Source of the DNA: a bacterium
Lineage (GTDB): Bacteria > Patescibacteriota > Saccharimonadia > Saccharimonadales > UBA4665
DNA length: 40,118 nt
Reading direction: 5' to 3'
Assembly: GCA_021850365.1 (NCBI GenBank)
Contig: JAJZMH010000009.1
Coordinates: forward strand, 1 to 40,118
Numbering within the stretch: position 1 is the stretch's first letter; every line of letters begins with the position of its first letter. Below are positions 34,795 to 40,118 of the stretch, in pieces. The position numbers and the translations under genes were made by a program. The notes under the pieces are model-generated. The model did not search any database, was not told the origin of the DNA, and was given only the letters and a program-made list of their open reading frames with translations.

Positions 34795-34800
34795 TATAAT
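34795..34800 (+). promoter_or_regulatory. -10 box for the flavin reductase gene, leaderless layout
   Basis: TATAAT ends 8 nt before the ATG at 34809. There is no Shine-Dalgarno site and no clear -35. Confidence 0.45.
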
Positions 34801-34808
34801 TATATTCA

Positions 34809-35501
34809 ATGACTACAAGATTCATAAAACGAAAAAAAGAAGCTAGCAACATCTATTCATATTATTTTATAAAACCAACTAATTTTAAATATATTGCTGG
34901 TCAATATTTAGAATTAAGTTTAAATCACCAAAATCCTGATAAAAGAGGGATTAAGAGGTGGTATACTTTATCCTCATCTCCAGAAGAAGAATATTTAAGT
35001 ATTACTACAAAGCACACAAAAGATGGAAGTTCATTTAAAAAAGCCCTCTTTGATATTAAAAAAGATCAACAAATAAAAATTAGTGAGTGTTATGGTGATT
35101 TTGTACTTCCAAAGGATAAGCACAAACATTTAGTATTTTTAGTTGGAGGAATTGGAATTACTCCTGTATTAAGTATTTTAAAAACATTAAAAATGTCTAA
35201 TGATCAAGGGTACATAATTGACATTATTTATCTTTTGTCTAACTTAGATGAACTTGTCGATTTAAGTCCATATCATGATTTTATAAATAAGCTAACAATA
35301 ATAGACACTTCTAAATTAAATAGCCTTTACTCTTCTAAAGAGTTAATAAAATATCTTAATGATCATCATATTTTGAATTATCTTATCTATCTTTCTGGAC
35401 CTGAAAAAATGATTGATACTTTAACTAATGACTTAATAGCAAATAAAATAGATAAAAATAAAATAATATCCGACTATTTCGAAGGGTACAATCAAGTATA
35501 A
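34809..35501 (+). CDS. Ferredoxin-NADP reductase-type FAD/NAD(P) oxidoreductase
   Basis: A single-polypeptide flavin reductase of the FNR superfamily, 230 residues. The FAD site is RWYTLSSSP (50-58, equivalent to RxYS), preceded by the GQYLEL strand. The NAD(P)-binding VGGIGITPVLS starts at 112, and YLSGPEKMIDTL is the C-terminal substrate-facing motif. There is no ferredoxin domain, membrane helix or heme domain, so the electron acceptor is unknown. It stands alone between ppa (divergent) and the surface propeller gene. Confidence 0.88.
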   Translation: MTTRFIKRKKEASNIYSYYFIKPTNFKYIAGQYLELSLNHQNPDKRGIKRWYTLSSSPEEEYLSITTKHTKDGSSFKKALFDIKKDQQIKISECYGDFVLPKDKHKHLVFLVGGIGITPVLSILKTLKMSNDQGYIIDIIYLLSNLDELVDLSPYHDFINKLTIIDTSKLNSLYSSKELIKYLNDHHILNYLIYLSGPEKMIDTLTNDLIANKIDKNKIISDYFEGYNQV

Positions 35502-35504
35502 AGC

Positions 35505-35532
35505 TTGACATAAACTTAGTTTGTCTTAAAAT
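35505..35532 (+). promoter_or_regulatory. Promoter for the surface propeller protein
   Basis: TTGACA (35505-35510, perfect), a 16-nt spacer and TAAAAT (35527-35532). The leader is about 30 nt with AAGGAT at 35561-35566. Confidence 0.65.
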
Positions 35533-35570
35533 TAAGATATATAAACATAACAAAAATAAAAAGGATATAA

Positions 35571-37211
35571 ATGCTAAAAATGATTAGTCACACAGAACGT
35601 CTTATTTATGATTGTTCGATTTTTATATTATCTTGTTTTCTAATTATCTTTCTGTTCAATTTTAAATTGGCTTTTGCTAGGACAGGCTCCCCTATACCGC
35701 TGAACTATTCAATTTTAAACAGGGTTATAGTTGGACCAGATGGTGATTTATGGTTCGGAGACAATCAAAATAACCAAATCGATGTTATGAACACTTCTTC
35801 TCAGATAATTGCAACTTATCCAGTTTCTGGAGGAGCATATTCAATGGCAGTTGGATCTGATGGAAATATTTGGTTCACAAATCCAGTCAATAATACTATT
35901 GGTAAAATTACTCCTACTGGAACTGTTAGTACATATTTAATACCTACATCTAATAGTCAGCCAATGGACATTACTTTAGGACCTAATGGCAATTTATGGT
36001 TTACCGAATATGGGGGTAACAAAATAGGGACTATTACTACTTCTGGTGTAATTACTGAATATTCTATTCCAACTTCTGGGAGTGAACCTGTCAGTATTAC
36101 TTCAGGACCTGATGGCAATTTATGGTTTACCGAAGTTAATAGTAGTCAAATTGGTAAAATTAGTCCATCTGGAACTATTACTGAATATCCGACTCCGACC
36201 TCAAGTTCAGGTCCATGGGATATAACAACTGGACCTGATGGGAATTTATGGTTTACCGAAAATGGTGCTTCAAATATTGCTAAAATAACTACTTCTGGTG
36301 CCATTACGGAGTATCCTGCTTATCCTGCTTATAGTCCAGCACAAATTATAGATGGACCTGATGGTAATTTGTGGTTTAGCAATGTTTCAAACCATATATA
36401 CAGCTTAAATCCTAACACTGATACGATTAGCGCTTTTAGCGGATCAGAAGGATATATTTCAAATTTATTAGTAGGACCAGATAATAATATTTGGTATGCA
36501 TCGACTTATTATAATAATCCCATAGGCACTAGTGGCACTAATAGTAGCCTTATTAGCAATTATGTAATCAATAATAGTGGTAATTTCCATCAAAGATTTA
36601 CAACTATAAAGAATTCAAATAATTCTAAGGTTAGTTTATTTACTAGAACTAGTACCCAAATTTCATGTTCTGCGGCAATAAGCCAAAGTAATTTAACAAT
36701 AAATGATCCTAATTATAATTATCCTGATGGGCTGGTTAATCTATGTTTTTCAAAAAATCCCAATAACTTAAACTACGTCACTTTATTCTTCCAGACAAAT
36801 TTAACGCCAGCACAAGTTGTTGCAAGAGACTATAATCCACTTACAAAAACATTTATGAATGTTCCTGGAGCAGTTATAAATGAATCAAGTTTTAATGGTT
36901 TACCAGCATTAGAATTAACCTACAATATTCCATCCAATAGTCCCTTAAACTCTAGTTCTAATCCAAATATAATTGAAGATCCAGTAGGTCTTGGGGTTCC
37001 TACTAGCAATACGACCTCATCAACAACTACTACAAGTCCTCCATCTACTAACACTAGTTCAAAATTGACACCAGATACTGGAGCAGGAAAACCAATTAAT
37101 AAATTAAATCTAGTTTCTCCTATTATAATTTTGTCTTTCTTTGGTATTATTGTGTCTTTAGGTTATACTTCATATAAGAAGTTAACTACTCAAAGAAGCA
37201 AAAACAACTAA
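35571..37211 (+). CDS. Secreted beta-propeller surface protein with sortase-type C-terminus
   Basis: Likely a wall-anchored adhesin or binding protein. An N-terminal export signal (hydrophobic 15-31, possible cleavage after AFA at 36) leads to about seven repeats of ~42 residues built on GPDGNLWFTE and IGKITxSGxITEY. These are the Vgb/NHL-like propeller blades of streptogramin-lyase type proteins. A Cys-containing second domain (about 330-465) and a Ser/Thr-rich linker follow. The end is TPDTGAG (500-506), a hydrophobic helix (about 514-533) and a basic tail, the layout of a sortase substrate, with TPDTG in place of LPxTG. The catalytic context of a lyase is not evident. It converges on the sortase gene, overlapping it by 30 bp. 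Confidence 0.88.
   Translation: MLKMISHTERLIYDCSIFILSCFLIIFLFNFKLAFARTGSPIPLNYSILNRVIVGPDGDLWFGDNQNNQIDVMNTSSQIIATYPVSGGAYSMAVGSDGNIWFTNPVNNTIGKITPTGTVSTYLIPTSNSQPMDITLGPNGNLWFTEYGGNKIGTITTSGVITEYSIPTSGSEPVSITSGPDGNLWFTEVNSSQIGKISPSGTITEYPTPTSSSGPWDITTGPDGNLWFTENGASNIAKITTSGAITEYPAYPAYSPAQIIDGPDGNLWFSNVSNHIYSLNPNTDTISAFSGSEGYISNLLVGPDNNIWYASTYYNNPIGTSGTNSSLISNYVINNSGNFHQRFTTIKNSNNSKVSLFTRTSTQISCSAAISQSNLTINDPNYNYPDGLVNLCFSKNPNNLNYVTLFFQTNLTPAQVVARDYNPLTKTFMNVPGAVINESSFNGLPALELTYNIPSNSPLNSSSNPNIIEDPVGLGVPTSNTTSSTTTTSPPSTNTSSKLTPDTGAGKPINKLNLVSPIIILSFFGIIVSLGYTSYKKLTTQRSKNN
35850..36390 (+). repeat. In-frame tandem repeats of ~126 bp (propeller blades)
   Basis: The blade core is nearly identical at the DNA level in successive copies. 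GATGGCAATTTATGGTTTAC or a one- or two-base variant starts near 35983, 36109 and 36236, at a 126-127 bp period. More diverged copies occur before and after. Synonymous sites are also conserved, which suggests recent duplication or gene conversion. Confidence 0.75.
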
Positions 37212-37820
37212 TCTTTGATTAAACTCTGATGTGCCCTTAATGACAGATCCAGTACAAGTCATTAGGTTAAGACCTGGTAAATTGGGGTTTATTGGTGATA
37301 AGACCTGATTCATATTAACTGAGTTATATGGATATATTCTGACATTTTGAACTATGTATCTAAATATTTTACCCTCACCATTAGTAATATTTATTAAATC
37401 TCCTTTGGTTAGATATTTTAGGTTATAAAAAACACCCTTAGAGGTCCATGATGATACGTGACCATAAATAAACATTGCTCCCTTATTTCCTGGTAGGGCA
37501 GAATTCTTATACCACCCAGTTTCAAATACATTATCTGGGGTAGCAATAGATCCATTTGCCAATAATCCAAGACTAATAACAGGTATATTCTCTAGACCTA
37601 TCCTATTAATAGTTATGTATTTTGGGTATGTTCCGTTGCTAACCGTATAATTCTGGATAAATTGTTTGGTAAGTGGTTTTGAAGATGGTATATTAGATAA
37701 ATTTAAATTAGGAATCAATTTAAGATCATTATTTCCGTTTAATAGATAAATAGAGTAGATTAGTCCTAATACGGCTATAAATAGAACGATAGATATAAAT
37801 AAAATGGTCCTTTTTTTCAT
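37182..37820 (-). CDS. Sortase (class E/F-like transpeptidase)
   Basis: Cuts a C-terminal sorting signal and links the protein to peptidoglycan. The 212 residues have an N-terminal membrane anchor (6-26) and a sortase beta-barrel with the catalytic triad: H121 in FIYGHVSSW, C189 in LNLMTCTG and R203 in NQRLVVFA. The single N-terminal anchor, TCTG context and short length resemble class E/F housekeeping enzymes; the class is inference. It is the last gene of the grx-trxB-msrA-msrB operon (ATGA overlap with msrB). It faces a gene with a sorting-type C-terminus, the obvious candidate substrate. Confidence 0.93.
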   Translation of the reverse strand: MKKRTILFISIVLFIAVLGLIYSIYLLNGNNDLKLIPNLNLSNIPSSKPLTKQFIQNYTVSNGTYPKYITINRIGLENIPVISLGLLANGSIATPDNVFETGWYKNSALPGNKGAMFIYGHVSSWTSKGVFYNLKYLTKGDLINITNGEGKIFRYIVQNVRIYPYNSVNMNQVLSPINPNLPGLNLMTCTGSVIKGTSEFNQRLVVFASLSS

Positions 37821-38209
37821 ATTTTCTTATTTTTAAAGTTTAATGATATTGAGTTTATGCAGTATCTAATTCCAGTTGTTTCTTTCGGTCCATCATTAAA
37901 AACGTGTCCAAGGTGAGCGTGACAATTTGCACAGGTTATTTCAATCCTTTGCATATTATGAGATAGATCTACTGTTTCAAGTACGCTATTTTTAAGAGCA
38001 TTATCAAAACTAGGCCACCCACAGTTTGAATTAAATTTTGTTTTGGAATCAAATATTTTATTACCACAAGCTTTACATAGATAATACCCTTCCCTAGTTT
38101 CGGTTAATAAACTCCCACTAAATGGTATTTCGGTGTGTCCATTCTCGAGAACCTCTTTCTCTTCAGCAGTAAGTGTTGAATAGTATTTTGCCTTATTTCG
38201 ATCAATCAT
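37817..38209 (-). CDS. msrB: Peptide-methionine (R)-S-oxide reductase MsrB
   Basis: Reduces methionine R-sulfoxide in proteins. The zinc site C45-C48 and C93-C96, the possible resolving Cys C63 in NCGWPSF and the catalytic C117 in GIRYCINS are all present. 130 residues is full length. It overlaps msrA by one base (TAATG) and the sortase gene by 4 bp, so expression should be coupled. No signal peptide is seen, so it acts in the cytoplasm. Confidence 0.96.
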   Translation of the reverse strand: MIDRNKAKYYSTLTAEEKEVLENGHTEIPFSGSLLTETREGYYLCKACGNKIFDSKTKFNSNCGWPSFDNALKNSVLETVDLSHNMQRIEITCANCHAHLGHVFNDGPKETTGIRYCINSISLNFKNKKI

Positions 38210-38694
38210 TATATTAATTTTTGATCACTTCTAATAAAATGGCAAGTATATCCGCCTGGATGTTTTTTAAGATATTTCTGATGATATTCTTCGGCAGGAT
38301 AAAATGTATCAAATTTTTCTAATTTTGTAACAATTTTGTCTTTCCAAAAGTGAGTATTATCTATTTTTTGTATTATACTTTTTGCTACCTGAAAATCTTT
38401 TAGATCTCTATAGAAAATAACCGATCTATATGAAGATCCTAGATCATTTCCTTGTCTATTAATAGTTGTAGGATCATGAATTCTAAAAAAATAGTCTAAA
38501 ATATCTGCGTAAGATATTATTTTTGGATCATATACTATTTCAACGGTTTCTGCGTGTCCAGGATGATTCTGATAGGTTGGATTTTTGGTTTGACCTCCAC
38601 AATAGCCAACTTTAGTTTTAGTTACGCCTTCTAAATTAGAAAATAGCTCCTCTAATCCCCAAAAGCATCCTCCACCAAGATAAATTTTATTCAT
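38209..38694 (-). CDS. msrA: Peptide-methionine (S)-S-oxide reductase MsrA
   Basis: Reduces methionine S-sulfoxide. The catalytic motif GGGCFWGLEE (C10) is at the N-terminus. TKVGYCGG, NHPGHAETVEIVYDP and FFRIHDPTTINRQGNDLGSSYRS are the family blocks, and FYPAEEYHQKY is close to the end. 161 residues is normal. It directly abuts trxB and overlaps msrB by one base. Confidence 0.97.
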   Translation of the reverse strand: MNKIYLGGGCFWGLEELFSNLEGVTKTKVGYCGGQTKNPTYQNHPGHAETVEIVYDPKIISYADILDYFFRIHDPTTINRQGNDLGSSYRSVIFYRDLKDFQVAKSIIQKIDNTHFWKDKIVTKLEKFDTFYPAEEYHQKYLKKHPGGYTCHFIRSDQKLI

Positions 38695-39624
38695 TTATTT
38701 TTTTTCTAGATATTCACGAATTTTTAAGGCTGCCGTTGCACCTTCTCCTGATGCAGAAGCGATTTGCATCGTTGCACCGCTTCTGACATCTCCGGCTGCA
38801 AATACCCCAGGAAGATTAGTTTCTAAATTTAAATTTGTTTTAATAAAGTTTCTATCGTCTAAATCAATTAGTCCTTTAAGAAAAGCTGTATTTGGCAAAA
38901 GTCCAACAAATATAAAGACACCATCAACATTTAAGTCCGATACCTCACCATCCTGATTAATTTCAATTTTATTGACTAAATTATTTTCGCCCTTTATCTG
39001 GTTAATTGTAGTTTTTAGATGGACTTTTACTTTTCCACTATCAATATGCCTTTGAAGTTCCTTAATTAATACATCACTTGCTTTAATGGTTGATCTAACT
39101 AATAAATCAATGCTCGATGCGTACCTTGTTAAAAAAAGAGTTTCTTGAACTGCTGAGTTTCCACCTCCGACTACAGCTATTGGTTTATCCCTATAAAATG
39201 CACCATCACATGTAGCACAATAATGTACGCCACGAGATAAATATTCTTTTTCGCCAGGTACATCTATCTTTTTATAATCTGTTCCTGTAGCTATAAGGAC
39301 AGTTTTAGCTCTATATTGATTGATCTCGCCTTGAAGTAATTTATATTTTCCTTCATCTTTAATGGAATTAATCTGATCATATTCAATTTTTGTACCAAAT
39401 CTTTCGGCTTGTTTAGATAATTCATCAGATAACTCTAACCCAGAAATTCCTTTAGAAAAACCTGGATAATTATCTATAAGATCAGTTACTGAAGCCATAC
39501 CACCAATAGCTCCTTTTTCGATTAAAAGAGTTTCAATATCTTCTCTGGTGGTATAGATAGCAGCAGTTAGGGCTGCAGGACCAGCACCAATAACCACAAG
39601 ATCATATACTTTATCTTGATTCAT
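38695..39624 (-). CDS. trxB: Thioredoxin reductase
   Basis: A flavoprotein that passes electrons from NADPH to a thioredoxin or glutaredoxin-like partner. It has the FAD motif GAGPAA (13-18), the redox pair C136-C139 in CATC, the NADPH motif VGGGNSAVQE near 152 and the C-terminal FAD motif GVFAAGDVRSG. 309 residues is full length. It follows the glutaredoxin-like gene by 30 nt and abuts msrA, which suggests that the encoded system feeds the methionine sulfoxide reductases. Confidence 0.96.
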   Translation of the reverse strand: MNQDKVYDLVVIGAGPAALTAAIYTTREDIETLLIEKGAIGGMASVTDLIDNYPGFSKGISGLELSDELSKQAERFGTKIEYDQINSIKDEGKYKLLQGEINQYRAKTVLIATGTDYKKIDVPGEKEYLSRGVHYCATCDGAFYRDKPIAVVGGGNSAVQETLFLTRYASSIDLLVRSTIKASDVLIKELQRHIDSGKVKVHLKTTINQIKGENNLVNKIEINQDGEVSDLNVDGVFIFVGLLPNTAFLKGLIDLDDRNFIKTNLNLETNLPGVFAAGDVRSGATMQIASASGEGATAALKIREYLEKK

Positions 39625-39654
39625 TAATACGATTATACCTTCTTTAATGCTTTT

Positions 39655-39906
39655 TTAGGCAGAAATTGCAGGGGCTAATTTAGACAAATTATATCCTACG
39701 ATTACTTCTCTACTATCATCTTCCTTAGTAACTACAGTAACTGGTACTGTCAATGCTCCCGAAATAGTTAAAGCTTCTTGTCTTTTTGCTGGATTTTCAT
39801 CGAGATTAACTTCTTCATAATTAATTCCCTTAATTCCAAGATATTTTTTAACCATTCCGCAATAACCACATTGATTGGTGGTGAAAATTGTAACTTTCTT
39901 AGGCAT
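39655..39906 (-). CDS. Glutaredoxin-like/NrdH-like redox protein
   Basis: An 83-residue thioredoxin-fold protein with the redox pair C13-C16 in NQCGYCGMVKKYL and the cis-Pro loop ALTVPVTVV. The small size and NLDENPAKRQEALTISGALTVPV layout resemble YruB/NrdH-type glutaredoxin-like proteins, which are often reduced by thioredoxin reductase. trxB is the next gene, so TrxB is the likely reductant, by inference. AGAGGA precedes the ATG and a promoter lies at 39959-39987. First gene of the redox-sortase operon. Confidence 0.92.
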   Translation of the reverse strand: MPKKVTIFTTNQCGYCGMVKKYLGIKGINYEEVNLDENPAKRQEALTISGALTVPVTVVTKEDDSREVIVGYNLSKLAPAISA

Positions 39907-39958
39907 TTTTAAATCCTCTTTTATTTTTAATATTTGTTCATTCTAGAGTGATATATCT

Positions 39959-39987
39959 ATTATATATAGCGTTCATACTAAAAGCAA
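39959..39987 (-). promoter_or_regulatory. Promoter for the grx-trxB-msrA-msrB-sortase operon
   Basis: On the minus strand TTGCTT (39982-39987), a 17-nt spacer and a perfect TATAAT (39959-39964). The leader is about 45 nt and carries AGAGGA before the ATG. Confidence 0.55.
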
Positions 39988-40017
39988 TACACTATATATT
40001 GTGTAATTTAGTACATT

Positions 40018-40118
40018 TTAGTTGTTTTGGGGTATTGACAATAAGGTTACATCGAATACTAGAGGAGCATTAGCTGGTATACCTGATCCTGCAGGTGGAT
40101 TTGCTCCATAGGCAAGAT
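40018..40118 (-). CDS. FKBP-type peptidyl-prolyl isomerase (3' end only)
   Basis: Only the last 33 codons are in the window, reading LAYGANPPAG-SGIPANAPLVF-DVTLLSIPQNN before the TAA stop. AYG, GSGIPANAPLVFDVTLL is the C-terminal signature of FKBP prolyl isomerases. The 5' part lies beyond the right edge, so signal peptide and size are unknown. Confidence 0.85.
   Translation of the reverse strand, partial: LAYGANPPAGSGIPANAPLVFDVTLLSIPQNN

Noticed and set aside
39988-40005. TACAC...GTGTA stem after the FKBP gene as terminator
   Set aside because: Only 5 bp, A-T rich loop and a poor T-run; it also overlaps the grx promoter region.
1-40118. Alternative genetic code with TGA sense codons
   Set aside because: pepN, gatC, tktN and the frames around them end cleanly in TGA, and no conserved gene needs read-through of TGA.

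Overview
This is an AT-rich, tightly packed bacterial chromosome segment. Its gene content and style point to the Candidate Phyla Radiation, most likely Saccharibacteria (TM7). The signs are very short intergenic gaps, many 1-30 bp overlaps, a type IV pilus ATPase, a bifunctional penicillin-binding protein, a sortase, and a pentose/triose-phosphate gene set. TGA is a stop codon here (pepN and gatC end in TGA), which argues against the recoded Absconditabacteria/Gracilibacteria lineages. The lineage call is an inference from gene content; no rRNA, tRNA, CRISPR array, prophage or insertion sequence was seen.

Layout. Bases 1-1233 hold tyrS (minus, cut at the left edge). A divergent promoter region then leads to a class A penicillin-binding protein (1372-4518). 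A minus-strand block follows: nusA, clpC and radA, with a perfect CIRCE operator in front of clpC. pepN (plus) converges on rplS-rnhB. pilB and a SpoU-type methyltransferase gene diverge from overlapping -10 boxes, and the methyltransferase is followed by a small membrane protein. dnaE is next. The gatC-gatA-(membrane protein)-gatB-galU operon runs on the minus strand to about 23.9 kb. Opposite gatC is a 71-residue protein with a long, strongly self-complementary 5' leader. uvrB, a SLOG-fold protein and an unrecognised 403-residue protein follow. At 28.2-34.1 kb lies a central-carbon operon: gap, rpiB, rpe, split transketolase, fba and a PfkB kinase. It is followed by ppa and a divergent flavin reductase. 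The right end has a sortase-substrate-like surface protein facing the operon grx-trxB-msrA-msrB-sortase, then the 3' end of an FKBP-type isomerase gene.

How the genes work together. The carbon block interconverts pentose and hexose/triose phosphates and feeds glyceraldehyde-3-phosphate dehydrogenase. grx/trxB can pass NADPH electrons to MsrA/MsrB. The sortase probably anchors the neighbouring beta-propeller protein to wall built by the penicillin-binding protein. Other genes cover translation (tyrS, gatCAB, rplS, nusA), replication and repair (dnaE, uvrB, radA, rnhB) and proteolysis (clpC, pepN).

The most notable signals are: (1) the interleaved-helix leader RNA at about 23972-24124; (2) a recurring layout in which the -10 box ends only 7-10 nt before the start codon, predicting many leaderless mRNAs, while other genes keep leaders with Shine-Dalgarno sites; (3) the sortase/substrate pair with a non-canonical TPDTG signal; (4) the CIRCE with a -35 box inside its spacer; and (5) unexplained proteins conserved enough to sit inside core operons.
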